Source: Alcanivorax sp. (lineage in GTDB: Bacteria; Pseudomonadota; Gammaproteobacteria; Pseudomonadales; Alcanivoracaceae). From it: 64,000 nt of DNA. The stretch is from assembly GCA_017794945.1 (NCBI GenBank), contig CP051239.1, forward strand, positions 992,001 to 1,056,000, in the 5' to 3' direction. Within the stretch, counting starts at the first letter, position 1; each line of letters begins with the position of its first letter. Of the stretch, positions 7,541 to 17,342 are shown piece after piece. The notes below the pieces were generated by a model. The model ran no database searches, was not told the DNA's origin, and saw nothing but the letters and a program-made list of their open reading frames with translations. Position numbers and translations under genes: made by a program.

Positions 7541-9661
7541 GTGCTCCGCTTGCGTTACAGCTTGCCGCTGTCTTTTCTGTCTTTCTCACTGCTGCCGCTG
7601 ACGGCCGCCATCTCCACCGCCGCCCAGGCGCAAGATACCAACCAGCTTGAGCCGGTCACCGTGACCACCACCCGGGGCAACAGCGAGGCCGGGGAGACAC
7701 CGCAGAAAATCACCGTGATCAACCGGGACGAGATTGAGCAGCAAATGGCGATCACCAGTGATCAGGCCCAGGTGCTCAGCAATCTGATTCCCTCCTATTC
7801 GCCCAGCCGCCAGAAGCTGACCAACTCCGGCGAGACGTTTCGCGGGCGGGACCCGCTGTTCCTGGTCGACGGCATTCCCCAGTCCAACCCGCTGCGCGAC
7901 GGCAGCCGTGACGGCTACACCATTGATCTGGCCATGGTGGAACGCATCGAGGTGATCCACGGCGCCAGCGCCGAACACGGCCTGGGCGCCACCGGCGGCA
8001 TCATCAACTTCGTCACCCGCCGCCCGGAAGGCACCGACCTGCGCCAGCACATCGGGGTGGGCGTGAGCGCCCCCACCGACTACGAATCCGACGGCCTGAG
8101 CTACGAGACCGATTACCGCCTGGAGGGCATCCACGGCGATTGGGATTTCCTGCTCGGCGGCGCCTATAAATCCCGGGGCCTGTTCTACGACGCCGACGGC
8201 CGCGCCGTGGGCATCGACCAGGCCCAGGGCGATATCATGGACTCGCAGAGCTACGACGTGTTCATGAAGATCGGCTATTGGCTGGACGACACCCAGAACC
8301 TGGAGCTTTCGGTGAACCGCTTCGAGCTGGAAGGCAACCACGACTACGTGGGCATCGAAGGCGACCGGGCCGATGGCGTGCCCGCCACCTCGGTGAAGGG
8401 CGACCCGGCCGGCGACCCGGTGCGCAACGAGGCGCTCACCACCAGCCTCTCCTACCGCAACACCGATCTGGCCGGCAACGATGTGCGCCTGCAGCTGTAC
8501 ACCCAGCGCTTCCGTGCCCGCTACGGCGGTGACACCTTCGGCACCTTCCAGGATCCGACCATTGCTCCGGCCGGCACCCTGTTCGACCAGTCCCAGAACG
8601 AATCCGATAAGTACGGGGCCAAGTTCACCCTGACCCGGGACGGCCTGCTCGACGGTAACCTGAAGGCCACCACCGGCCTCGACCTGCTGCAGGACGAAAC
8701 CAGCCAGATTCTGGCCCAGACCGGCCGCGAATGGGTGCCGGAGACCGAGTTCCAGAACGCGGCGCCCTTCCTGCAGCTGAACTACCAGGCCACCGACCGG
8801 CTGTCCCTGCACGGCGGCGTGCGCCATGAGTACGCCAAGCTGGACGTGGACACCTACACCACCCTGGCCTCCTACGGCAGCCAGACCGTGCAGGGCGGCA
8901 GCCCGCGCTTCGAGGAAACCCTGTTCAACGCCGGCGTGGTGTTCCAGGCCACGGACTGGGCGCAGCTGTTCGCCAACTATTCGGAAGGCTTCGGCATGCC
9001 GGACGTGGGCCGGGTGCTGCGCGCCGTGGACGAACCGGGCCAGGACGTGGACGACTACGTTAATCTGGAGCCGATCGTCACCGACAACCGCGAGATCGGC
9101 GCGCGCCTGTCCCAGGGCGCCGTGGACTTCGAGGTGAGCTACTACGAATCCGATTCCGACTTCGGCTCGCGGCTGGCGCTGCGCAACGGCGTGTTCGAAG
9201 TGCAGCGGGAGAAGACCGAGATTCACGGCGTGGAAGCGGACCTGGGTTGGCGGTTCCGCGAGGGTCACCGCCTGAGCGCCTCCTATGCCCACGTCAGCGG
9301 CAAGTTCGATTCCAACGACAACGGCGTGGTGGACACCCGTCTGGACGGCCGCAACATCGGCCCGGACCGGCTGACGGTGCGCTGGCAGGCCAACTGGTCG
9401 CCGAAACTCACCACCCAGGTGCAGGGCAATCACTACTTCAGCCGCGGCATCCCCGGGCCGCAACTCGGCTTCGACAGCTACCAGCTGTTCGATGCCTTCG
9501 CCGGCTACCGTCTGGGCAAGGGCCAGGTCACCGTGGGCGTGGAGAACCTGTTCAACGAGCAGTACATCACCTACTTCTCACAGGCCGCCTCGACGCTGGA
9601 CAGCCGCTTCTTCGCCGGCCGTGGCCGGGTGGTGTCGCTGGGGTACAATCTGGATTTCTAA
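7541..9661 (+). CDS. TonB-dependent outer-membrane receptor (siderophore/iron)
   Basis: A 706-residue receptor with a signal peptide ending in QAQ (about residues 1-31), a TonB-box-like LEPVTVTTTRG, a plug domain (FRGRDPLFLVDGIPQ, VERIEVIHGASAEHGLGATG, INFVTRRPEG) and a C-terminal beta barrel ending in YNLDF with the terminal aromatic. Translation starts at GTG 7541, behind GGAGGGG at 7529-7535. The Fur box just upstream and the PepSY protein downstream point to ferric-siderophore uptake. The exact ligand cannot be told from sequence. Confidence 0.9.
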   Translation: MLRLRYSLPLSFLSFSLLPLTAAISTAAQAQDTNQLEPVTVTTTRGNSEAGETPQKITVINRDEIEQQMAITSDQAQVLSNLIPSYSPSRQKLTNSGETFRGRDPLFLVDGIPQSNPLRDGSRDGYTIDLAMVERIEVIHGASAEHGLGATGGIINFVTRRPEGTDLRQHIGVGVSAPTDYESDGLSYETDYRLEGIHGDWDFLLGGAYKSRGLFYDADGRAVGIDQAQGDIMDSQSYDVFMKIGYWLDDTQNLELSVNRFELEGNHDYVGIEGDRADGVPATSVKGDPAGDPVRNEALTTSLSYRNTDLAGNDVRLQLYTQRFRARYGGDTFGTFQDPTIAPAGTLFDQSQNESDKYGAKFTLTRDGLLDGNLKATTGLDLLQDETSQILAQTGREWVPETEFQNAAPFLQLNYQATDRLSLHGGVRHEYAKLDVDTYTTLASYGSQTVQGGSPRFEETLFNAGVVFQATDWAQLFANYSEGFGMPDVGRVLRAVDEPGQDVDDYVNLEPIVTDNREIGARLSQGAVDFEVSYYESDSDFGSRLALRNGVFEVQREKTEIHGVEADLGWRFREGHRLSASYAHVSGKFDSNDNGVVDTRLDGRNIGPDRLTVRWQANWSPKLTTQVQGNHYFSRGIPGPQLGFDSYQLFDAFAGYRLGKGQVTVGVENLFNEQYITYFSQAASTLDSRFFAGRGRVVSLGYNLDF

Positions 9662-9679
9662 CCCGCGCCCCGAGAGTTC

Positions 9680-10774
9680 ATGCTGCTCAAGCTGCATAAA
9701 TACGCCGGACTGATCGCCGGGCTGCTGCTGGCGCTCACCGGCGTCACCGGCAGCCTGCTGGTGTTTCACGACACCCTGGACGAGTGGCTGACCCCGCAAC
9801 TGCGCACCCAGCCCGCCGCCGACCCGGCGTCGCTGAGCGCGGTGCTGGCCGCCGCCGAGGCGGCGTTGCCCGGCAAGCCGGCACGGCGTCTGGAGCCCTC
9901 GCCCGGTCCGGGGCGGCCCCATACGGTGCGCTTCGACGGCCCGGAAGGCGCCCCCGGCCCGCTGCAGGTGAGCGTCTCCCCGGCCGACGCCGAGGTGCTG
10001 GCGGTACGCCAGTGGGGCGCCTACCCCACCAGCTGGGTCTACCGGCTGCACTACACGCTGCTGGCCGGCACCACCGGCAAGTACGTGGTGGGCGTGCTGG
10101 GCCTGGTGCTGATGTTCTTCTGCCTCAGCGGCCTGTACCTGTGGTGGCCGCGCAAGGGCCGGTGGCGGCGGGCGCTCAGCGTGCGCACCGACAAGGGCCC
10201 GTTCCGGCTCAACTTCGATCTGCACAAGGCCGCCGGCGTCTACATCACGCCGGTGCTGCTGGTGGCCGCCTTCAGCGGCGTCAGTCTGGTGTTCCACGGC
10301 CCGGTGCAGGCCCTGGTGGGCACCGCCCTGCCCCTGGAACCGATGCCGGCGCCGACGCTGGAGACCCGCGCCGACAGCGGCTCGAGGCTCAGCGTGGACC
10401 AGATCGTGGCCGCCGGCCGAAGCGCCTTTCCCGAAGGCGATCTAAAGCGCATTGACCTGCCCCGCGACGCGCAAACGCCCTACCGGCTGTCGTTCAACCA
10501 GCCCGGCGAGGCCTGGTCCCACCACGGCGCCAGCCGGGTCTGGGTGGATCCCCGCGATGGCGCGGTGCTGGCCACCTGGGACCCGCTTTCGGTGGCCGCC
10601 GGCAGCCGCTTCATGGGCTGGCAGTTCCCGCTGCACAACGGCGATGCCCTCGGGCTCGCCGGGCGCTGGCTGGTGTTTCTCGGCGGCTGGCTGCCGGCCC
10701 TGCTGTTCGGCACCGGCCTCTACCTGTGGTGGCGCAAGCACCAGTTGCGGCGCCGGTCACGGCGATCCCGCTGA
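9680..10774 (+). CDS. PepSY-associated TM helix protein, probable ferric-siderophore reductase
   Basis: A 364-residue inner-membrane protein with four or more hydrophobic helices (about residues 8-30, 130-155, 190-212, 325-350) and conserved histidines in LHKYAGLIAG and FDLHKAAGVY that could bind haem. This is the PepSY_TM family (PiuB/FsrB-like), often placed beside TonB receptors and thought to reduce iron from siderophores in the periplasm. It starts 18 bp after the receptor gene, so the two form an operon under the same Fur box. Confidence 0.8.
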   Translation: MLLKLHKYAGLIAGLLLALTGVTGSLLVFHDTLDEWLTPQLRTQPAADPASLSAVLAAAEAALPGKPARRLEPSPGPGRPHTVRFDGPEGAPGPLQVSVSPADAEVLAVRQWGAYPTSWVYRLHYTLLAGTTGKYVVGVLGLVLMFFCLSGLYLWWPRKGRWRRALSVRTDKGPFRLNFDLHKAAGVYITPVLLVAAFSGVSLVFHGPVQALVGTALPLEPMPAPTLETRADSGSRLSVDQIVAAGRSAFPEGDLKRIDLPRDAQTPYRLSFNQPGEAWSHHGASRVWVDPRDGAVLATWDPLSVAAGSRFMGWQFPLHNGDALGLAGRWLVFLGGWLPALLFGTGLYLWWRKHQLRRRSRRSR

Positions 10775-10930
10775 TATTCCGCTCTTGAAAACCCGAGGCA
10801 GCGGCCCTACTTACCGACGGGTTGATGACAATCCCATGTCACTGTTGGCGCAGGGTTGACCCTGAAAGTGGCATGATGGGTAGTCCGGAAACGGAATTCG
10901 GATCGTAATTCGTTCTCAGGGAAACGTGCC

Positions 10931-11362
10931 ATGAGCCATCGTGAACGCCTGGACCGCATCCAGGCCTCCTGCCAGCGCCTGCCGCTTTCGATGCGCGTCT
11001 GGATCCTGCTGGTCCTTATCCCCGTCAATGCCACCGGCTTCTTCATGCTGCATACCGCCAGCGGCGGTCTGGTGGCGCTGGCCACCCTGTTCGTGCTGGC
11101 GGCCAACGGCGTCACGCTGTGGCACTACGCGTCCGTGAACCGGGCGCTGGCGCTGCCCCACCTGATCGCCTGGGTGCCGCTGCAGGTGGCGTTGGTGGCG
11201 CGCCTGATCGGCGGCTGGGGCGCCGACGACATGCATCTGGACGAATGGCTGCTGGCGGTGCTGGTGGTGATGGTTAATTCCGTGGCGCTGTTCTTCGACA
11301 CCGTGGTGTCCTGGCGCTGGTGGCGCTCCCGTCATCTCAGCCTGGAGGCGGACGGCCTCTGA
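10931..11362 (+). CDS. Small four-helix membrane protein of unknown function
   Basis: A 143-residue protein with hydrophobic segments at about residues 20-45, 47-65, 75-95 and 100-122. I do not recognise a named family. The translation start at ATG 10931 is preceded by CAGGGAAACG. A 156-bp gap after the PepSY gene could hold a promoter, so membership in the iron operon is uncertain. It ends 15 bp before the convergent potassium transporter gene. Confidence 0.6.
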   Translation: MSHRERLDRIQASCQRLPLSMRVWILLVLIPVNATGFFMLHTASGGLVALATLFVLAANGVTLWHYASVNRALALPHLIAWVPLQVALVARLIGGWGADDMHLDEWLLAVLVVMVNSVALFFDTVVSWRWWRSRHLSLEADGL

Positions 11363-11377
11363 GCCGCGCCACCCGGA

Positions 11378-12745
11378 TCAGCCGATCTGCACCTGGTTTT
11401 CCACGTAACGCACCTTGGCATCACGGGGCCGCGCCAGGGAAAACGCCAGTGCCAGCGGCCCGATGCGACCGACGAACATCAGGAACATGAGCACGCCCTG
11501 ACCGGCGGTGGACATCTCCGTGGTCACGCCCCGCGACAGCCCCACGGTGCCGAACGCGGAGAAGCCTTCGAACAGCACGTCCAGCGCGCGCAGATCCGGT
11601 TCCAGGATCACCAGCAGGAAATTACCCAGCATCAACAGCATCAGGCTGAGCACCACCACGGCGTGGGCCCGGAACACCGAGCTCAGGGCAATGCCACGGC
11701 GAAACGCGGTGGTCTGGGAGCGCCCCATCAGAAACGATCGCGTGGCCAGCATCACCACCATGAAGGTGCTCACTTTGATGCCCGAGGCGGTGGAGTTGCT
11801 GCCCCCGCCGATAAACATCAGGAACATGATCAGCAGCACACTGGGTAACGCCAGGGCGCCGGTGTCGAGGGTATTGAACCCGGCGGTGCGCGGCGTCACC
11901 GCCGTGAACCAGGCCGCCCAAACCCGGTCGCCCGCGGGCAGCGCGCCCAGGGTTTCGCCATTGCCCCATTCGAACAGCAGTATCAGCAACCAGGCGCCCA
12001 GCGCCAGCACCAGGGTGCCGGTGATGGTGAGCTTGCTGTGCAGCCCGAGCGTGGAGAAGCGGCGTTGCCGCCACAGGTCCATGAGCACCGTGAAACCCAG
12101 CCCGCCGACGATGAACAGGGCGGTGATCACCCCATTGACCAGCGGCTGCCCGGCCCAGGGCGACAGACTTTCCGGTAGCAGACCGAAGCCGGCGTTATTG
12201 AACGCCGACACGGCGTGAAAAACACTGAACCAGAGCCCCCGCGCCAGCCCCATCTCCGGCACCCAGACGATGGCCAGAAGCACCGCCCCCAGCGCTTCCA
12301 GGGACAGCGCCAGGATCGCGATATAACGCACCAGGATCAGCACATCGCCGGGGGACGTCTGGTCCATGGCTTCGCGCACCAGACGCTGGCCGCGCAGGCC
12401 GAAGCGCCCGCCCAGGGCCATCACGGTGAGGGCGGCGAAACTCATCAGACCCAGCCCGCCCAGGTGGATCAGCACCAGCACCACCACCTGACCGAACAGG
12501 GTCAGATCGGCGCCGGTGTCCACCACCACCAGCCCGGTCACGGTGACCGCCGAACAGGCAGTGAACAGCGCTTGCCAGAAACCCAGGTCCTGGCCGGGGC
12601 TGGCCCAGGGCGTCCACAGCAGCAACGCCCCCAGCAGAATCAGCACCGCGAAGCTGGCGGCCAGAATCACCGGCGGGCTGTAGCGCCAGGCGCGGCGCAA
12701 TTGGCGGCTGGCGCGGCCGCGCAAGCCGGGGAGCCAGGTTCTCAT
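11378..12745 (-). CDS. ktrB: Potassium uptake protein, TrkH/KtrB family
   Basis: A 455-residue membrane protein with the four pore-loop repeats of Trk/Ktr transporters: TVTGL in the first, NNAGFG in the second, TPRTAGFNTLDTG in the third and FGTVGLSRG in the fourth. It forms the ion pathway and needs a cytoplasmic RCK partner, which is the gene just upstream. I placed the start at ATG 12745 (MRTWLPGL), 10 bp after the trkA-type stop; longer in-frame starts would overlap that gene. It is the last gene of the alr-radA-ktrA-ktrB run. Confidence 0.9.
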   Translation of the reverse strand: MRTWLPGLRGRASRQLRRAWRYSPPVILAASFAVLILLGALLLWTPWASPGQDLGFWQALFTACSAVTVTGLVVVDTGADLTLFGQVVVLVLIHLGGLGLMSFAALTVMALGGRFGLRGQRLVREAMDQTSPGDVLILVRYIAILALSLEALGAVLLAIVWVPEMGLARGLWFSVFHAVSAFNNAGFGLLPESLSPWAGQPLVNGVITALFIVGGLGFTVLMDLWRQRRFSTLGLHSKLTITGTLVLALGAWLLILLFEWGNGETLGALPAGDRVWAAWFTAVTPRTAGFNTLDTGALALPSVLLIMFLMFIGGGSNSTASGIKVSTFMVVMLATRSFLMGRSQTTAFRRGIALSSVFRAHAVVVLSLMLLMLGNFLLVILEPDLRALDVLFEGFSAFGTVGLSRGVTTEMSTAGQGVLMFLMFVGRIGPLALAFSLARPRDAKVRYVENQVQIG

Positions 12746-12755
12746 CGGCCCACAC

Positions 12756-13406
12756 TCACAGGTTTTCCGAGAAGTGGCGAAGAGCTTCTTCCTCGCCCAC
12801 CAACACCAAATGATCATTGCGGCGCAGGCGCTGGTCCGGCGACGGGTTGAGGCTGACGCTCTGGCCGTGCTTGATGGCCAGCAGGCGCACCTCGGTGTCG
12901 TCGATGTTCAGCTCGGACAACGGCCGGTCCTCGAGCACTTCACCGGGCCGGATTTCGATCACGAAGTAATTGTCGCCCAGGCTGATGTAATCGAGCATGT
13001 TGGGGTGCGCCAGGGACTGGGCGATGCGCAGCCCCATCTCGTACTCAGGGTGGAACACCCGGTTGGCGCCGAGCTTTTCAACGATCTTGTGGTGCGTTGG
13101 CGTGATCGCCTTGACCCAGACTTCCCGCGCCTCCAGGGAAATCACGTGCATGGTGCACAGCACGCTGGCTTCGATGTGTTCGCCGATGGCGATCATCACG
13201 GCGTCGAAACGGTGCAGGTCCAGTTCGCGCAGGGCCTCTTCGTCGCTGGCGTTGGCGATCACCGTCTGGGTCAGCTTATCGGCCATCTGGTTGGCCTTCG
13301 CTTCACTGGAATCGATCCCCAGCACATCATGGCCAAGACGCATCAATTCCAGGGCCACGGACTCGCCAAAGCCGCCCAGGCCGATCACCGCGAATTGTTT
13401 TTTCAT
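12756..13406 (-). CDS. ktrA: Potassium channel regulatory subunit, TrkA/KtrA RCK protein
   Basis: A 216-residue cytoplasmic protein with an N-terminal nucleotide-binding RCK domain (VIGLGGFGESVALEL at residues 6-20, acidic GIDSSE at about 34-39) and a C-terminal RCK_C domain from about residue 135. The single RCK unit fits KtrA rather than the double-domain TrkA. It gates the KtrB pore in response to nucleotides. Its start overlaps the radA stop by 4 nt. Confidence 0.9.
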   Translation of the reverse strand: MKKQFAVIGLGGFGESVALELMRLGHDVLGIDSSEAKANQMADKLTQTVIANASDEEALRELDLHRFDAVMIAIGEHIEASVLCTMHVISLEAREVWVKAITPTHHKIVEKLGANRVFHPEYEMGLRIAQSLAHPNMLDYISLGDNYFVIEIRPGEVLEDRPLSELNIDDTEVRLLAIKHGQSVSLNPSPDQRLRRNDHLVLVGEEEALRHFSENL

Positions 13407-14767
13407 AGTTGCTCCAGCGCTTCCGCCAGGGTGCTCACGGCGATCACTTCGACGCCGTCCGGCAACTGACGGGGCTTGTTGGCCTTGGGAATAATGGCAC
13501 GTTTAAAGCCGTGCTTGACCGCTTCGTAGAGGCGCTCCTGGCCCTGCGGCACCGGGCGGATCTCGCCGGACAGGCCGATCTCGCCGAACACCACGAGATC
13601 ACGGCCCAGGGGCCGGTCGCGGAAGCTGGACACGATCGCCAGCACCAGCGCCAGGTCGGCGGCGGTCTCCGCCACTTTCACGCCGCCCACCACATTGGCG
13701 AACACGTCCTGGTCGCCCACCTGGATGCCGCCGTGGCGGTGCAGCACCGCCAGCAGCATGGCCAGCCGGTTGGCTTCCAGGCCCACGCACACCCGCCGCG
13801 GATTACCGAAGTGGCTGGCGTCCACCAGCGCCTGCAGCTCCACCAGCAGCGGCCGGGTGCCTTCCCAGACCACCGTCACCAGCGAGCCGGGGGCGATGTC
13901 GTCGGCGCGGTTGAGGAAGATCGCCGAGGGGTTCTTCACCTCTTTCAATCCCTCGCCGGTCATCGCGAACACGCCCAGTTCGTTGACCGCGCCGAAGCGG
14001 TTCTTGAGCCCGCGCAGGGTGCGGAAGCGGGCGTCGGCGGAGCCTTCCAGCATCAGCGAGCAGTCGATCATATGCTCCAGCACCTTGGGCCCGGCCAGGG
14101 TGCCGTCCTTGGTGACGTGGCCCACCAGCAGCAGCACCGTGCCGGTCTGCTTGGCGAAGCGGGTCAGGGCGGCGGCGCCTTCGCGCACCTGGGCGACGCT
14201 GCCCGGCGCCGACTGCAGGCCGGCTAGATACATCACCTGGATCGAGTCCACCACCAGCAGCCGCGGCTGCTCCTTGCGGGCCAGCTCGAGGATCTGCTCC
14301 ACGTCGGTTTCCGCCGCCAGGCGCAGTTTTTCCTTGGGCAGCTTGAGGCGGTCGGCGCGCATCGCCACCTGGGCCAGGGATTCCTCGCCGGTGATGTAGA
14401 AGCACTTTTCCCGGTCCGCCAGCCGGCACAACACCTGCAGCAGCAGGGTGGATTTACCGGCCCCCGGATGGCCGCCCAGCAGGATCGCCGAGCCGGGCAC
14501 CAGGCCGCCGCCCAGCACCCGGTCCAGCTCGTCCATGCCGGCGCTGATGCGCGGGCTGTCTTCCAGGGCGATTTCGTTGAGCTGACGCACTTCGGAGAGC
14601 TGGCCGCTGAAACCGCTGCGTTCCGCGGAGCGGCTCTTGGGCATGGCCGGATCGACGACGAATTCCTGCAGGGTGTTCCAGGCGCCGCAGGCCGGGCACT
14701 GGCCCTGCCACTTGGGGAAGTCGGCGCCGCACTCGTTGCAGACGAACGCGGTTTTCTTTTTCGCCAC
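13403..14767 (-). CDS. radA: DNA repair protein RadA
   Basis: A 454-residue protein with an N-terminal zinc finger (CNECG and CPACGAW), a RecA-like core with Walker A GGHPGAGKST at about 97-106, the RadA-specific KNRFG motif at about 255, and a Lon-like C-terminal domain (GLSGEIRPVPQ). It helps branch migration during homologous recombination. It follows alr by 9 bp and overlaps ktrA by 4 nt. Confidence 0.95.
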   Translation of the reverse strand: MAKKKTAFVCNECGADFPKWQGQCPACGAWNTLQEFVVDPAMPKSRSAERSGFSGQLSEVRQLNEIALEDSPRISAGMDELDRVLGGGLVPGSAILLGGHPGAGKSTLLLQVLCRLADREKCFYITGEESLAQVAMRADRLKLPKEKLRLAAETDVEQILELARKEQPRLLVVDSIQVMYLAGLQSAPGSVAQVREGAAALTRFAKQTGTVLLLVGHVTKDGTLAGPKVLEHMIDCSLMLEGSADARFRTLRGLKNRFGAVNELGVFAMTGEGLKEVKNPSAIFLNRADDIAPGSLVTVVWEGTRPLLVELQALVDASHFGNPRRVCVGLEANRLAMLLAVLHRHGGIQVGDQDVFANVVGGVKVAETAADLALVLAIVSSFRDRPLGRDLVVFGEIGLSGEIRPVPQGQERLYEAVKHGFKRAIIPKANKPRQLPDGVEVIAVSTLAEALEQL

Positions 14768-14776
14768 GAAAGCTCC

Positions 14777-15844
14777 TTATTCGGCGATGACTCGTACCGG
14801 CCGGCCGGTGATCTGACAGAACAGCTCGTAGCTGATGGTACCGCAGGCGGCGGCCACTTCGTCCACGGCCACGGTGTCGCCCCACAGCTCCACGCTGTCG
14901 CCGACCCGGGCGTCCAGGCCGGTCAGGTCCACGGTGATCATGTCCATGGAAACGCGGCCCACCAGCCGGGTGCGCCGGCCGTTCACCGCCACCGGGGTGC
15001 CGCTGGGCGCGTGGCGCGGGTAGCCGTCGCCGTAGCCCACCGCCACCACGCCGATACGGCCCGGGGCGTCGGCGCGCCAGGTGGCGCCGTAGCCGACGGT
15101 GTCGCCGGCCTGAATCGGGTTGATGGCGATCAGCCGGGCACTGAAGCGCTGGGTCACCGCCAGTTGCAGATCGGCGGCGCTGCGCCAAGGGAACGGCGAG
15201 GAGCCGTAGAGCATGATGCCGGGGCGCACGCGCCGGGCGCGGGCCTCGGGGTAGCGGATCAGCGCGGCGGAGTTGGCGGCGCTGAGCGGCACGTTCAGCT
15301 CCTTGGCCAGGGTGTCGGCGATGGCCAGCTGGTGGTCGGTGAAGGTGTCGTCCTCGGCGTCGGCGCAGGCGAAATGACTCATCACGCCGAGCAGCCGCAC
15401 CCCGGGGATCGCGCGCAGGCGCGCCGCCTGGGCCCGGGCCAGGTCCGGCGCCATGCCGAGCCGGTTCATGCCGGTGTTGACCTTGAGCCACACCCCCAGC
15501 GGGGCCGGCCGCGCCGCCAGCAGGTCCACCTGCCAGGGCGAGTGCACCACCACTTCCGCATGCAGCCGCGAGGCGAGGGCCAGCTCGTCGGCGTCGAAGA
15601 AGCCTTCCGCCACCAGCACCGGGTGGGCCAGCCCCAGATGACGCAGGGCCTGGGCCTCTTCGATCACCGCCACGCCCAGGCCGTCCACCGCGTTGGCGAA
15701 GGCGCGGGCCGCCAGGCCCAGGCCGTGGCCGTAGCCGTTGGCCTTGACCATGGCGAACACCCGGGCGCCGTTGGCCAGCGCCCGGGCGCGGCGCGCGTTG
15801 TCGGTCAGGGCCCGGGGGCGGATTTCCAGAAAGGTACCGCGCAT
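14777..15844 (-). CDS. alr: Alanine racemase
   Basis: A 355-residue PLP enzyme that makes D-alanine for peptidoglycan. The PLP-binding lysine is in MVKANGYGHG at about residues 32-41, and the catalytic tyrosine lies in the VGYGATW region at about 242-248. The length is normal. It lies 6 bp downstream of dnaB on the same strand, the arrangement seen in Pseudomonas. Confidence 0.95.
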   Translation of the reverse strand: MRGTFLEIRPRALTDNARRARALANGARVFAMVKANGYGHGLGLAARAFANAVDGLGVAVIEEAQALRHLGLAHPVLVAEGFFDADELALASRLHAEVVVHSPWQVDLLAARPAPLGVWLKVNTGMNRLGMAPDLARAQAARLRAIPGVRLLGVMSHFACADAEDDTFTDHQLAIADTLAKELNVPLSAANSAALIRYPEARARRVRPGIMLYGSSPFPWRSAADLQLAVTQRFSARLIAINPIQAGDTVGYGATWRADAPGRIGVVAVGYGDGYPRHAPSGTPVAVNGRRTRLVGRVSMDMITVDLTGLDARVGDSVELWGDTVAVDEVAAACGTISYELFCQITGRPVRVIAE

Positions 15845-15850
15845 GCGCCG

Positions 15851-17242
15851 TTACTCGTCGCCGGCATACTGCTGATAGTATTCCGGCGCCAGGTCGTCGA
15901 AGCGCAGGTACTCGCCCCGGAACGCCACGCGCACGGTGCCGATGGGGCCGTTCCGCTGCTTGCCGATGATCACTTCGCCGATGCCCTTTTCGGTGGTGTC
16001 CTGGTTATAGACCTCGTCCCGGTACAGGAACATGATCACGTCGGCGTCCTGCTCGATGGCCCCGGATTCCCGCAGGTCGGACATCACCGGGCGTTTGTTG
16101 GGGCGTTGCTCCAGGGAGCGGTTGAGCTGCGAGAGCGCCACCACCGGGCAGTTCAATTCCTTGGCCAGGCCCTTCAGCGAGCGGGAGATCTCCGAGATCT
16201 CGTTGACGCGGCTGTCGGCGCCGGGCACCTGCATCAGCTGCAGGTAATCGATCATGATCATGCCCAGCTGGCCGCCGCACTCGCGCGCCACTCGTCGCGC
16301 CCGGGTGCGCAGTTCCAGGGGGCTCAGCGCCGGCGTGTCGTCGATGAAGAACTTCTGCTCGCTGAGCATCTGAATCGCCGAGGTGATGCGCGGCCAGTCG
16401 TCCTGATCCAGGCGCCCGGAACGGATCGAGGTCTGGTTGATGCGCCCCAGCGAGGACAGCATCCGCATCACGATGGCGTCGGCGGGCATCTCCATGGAGA
16501 ACACCAGCACCGGCTTGTGCGCCTTGAGCGCCACGTTTTCGCACAGGTTCATGGCGAAGGTGGTTTTACCCATGGACGGCCGCCCGGCCACCACCACCAT
16601 GTCCGAGGGCTGCAAGCCGGAGGTCATCTTGTCCAGCTCCTCGAAGCCGGTGGTGAGACCGGTCAGCGAGTTCTTGTTCTTGTAGAGCTCGTCGATGCGG
16701 TCGACGGCTTTTTTCAGGACCGTTTTGATGTCCTGCGGGCCGCTGCCCTTCTTTTGCTGCTCGGCGATTTCGAAGATCGCCGACTCCGCCGCGTCGAGAA
16801 TTTCCAGCGACGGCGTGCCCTTGGGGTTGAAGGACTGCTCGGCGATGCCGTGGGACACCTGGATCAGCTGGCGCAGGATGCTGCGCTCACGGACGATGTC
16901 CGCGTAGGCGTTGATGTTGGCGGCGCTGGGCGTGTTACGGGCCAGGTCCGACAGGTAGGTCATGCCGCCCACGTCGTCCAGCTCGCCACGGTGGGTGAGC
17001 GCCTGGGACACGGTCACCAGGTCGCAGGGCTTCTCTTCTTCCACCAGTTGATCGACCACCTGGAAGATCAGCCGGTGTTCCTTGCGGTAGAAGTCCTTGG
17101 GCCCGACCCGCTCGGCCACTTCGTCCCAGGCTTCGTTGTTGAGCAGCAACCCCCCCAGCACGGCTTGCTCCGCCTCCTGGGAATGGGGCGGGATACGCAG
17201 ATTATCCGGGAGATGATCGTCCAGACTCAGGGGTTCGTTCAT
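15851..17242 (-). CDS. dnaB: Replicative DNA helicase DnaB
   Basis: A hexameric helicase of about 463 residues. The N-terminal domain carries the PHSQEAEQAVLGGLLL signature, and the RecA-like C-terminal domain has Walker A GRPSMGKTTF and Walker B MIMIDYLQLM. I prefer the start at 17242 (MNEPLSLDD); an in-frame ATG at 17269 would add nine residues. The gene follows rplI by about 100 bp. No intein is present, which is worth noting since dnaB is a common insertion site. Confidence 0.95.
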   Translation of the reverse strand: MNEPLSLDDHLPDNLRIPPHSQEAEQAVLGGLLLNNEAWDEVAERVGPKDFYRKEHRLIFQVVDQLVEEEKPCDLVTVSQALTHRGELDDVGGMTYLSDLARNTPSAANINAYADIVRERSILRQLIQVSHGIAEQSFNPKGTPSLEILDAAESAIFEIAEQQKKGSGPQDIKTVLKKAVDRIDELYKNKNSLTGLTTGFEELDKMTSGLQPSDMVVVAGRPSMGKTTFAMNLCENVALKAHKPVLVFSMEMPADAIVMRMLSSLGRINQTSIRSGRLDQDDWPRITSAIQMLSEQKFFIDDTPALSPLELRTRARRVARECGGQLGMIMIDYLQLMQVPGADSRVNEISEISRSLKGLAKELNCPVVALSQLNRSLEQRPNKRPVMSDLRESGAIEQDADVIMFLYRDEVYNQDTTEKGIGEVIIGKQRNGPIGTVRVAFRGEYLRFDDLAPEYYQQYAGDE

Positions 17243-17342
17243 GGCAGGTCCGTTAAACGAAAAGGGCACCGCCCGTTGCCGGACAGTGCCCTGATTCTGT
17301 CACCGTGCCCCCGTGGGGGCAAACCGCTTACGCAGGCCGGGA

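Noticed and set aside
7586..9463. A 625-codon open frame opposite the TonB receptor
   Set aside because: Same shadow-frame composition; the receptor on the plus strand has plug, barrel and signal peptide.
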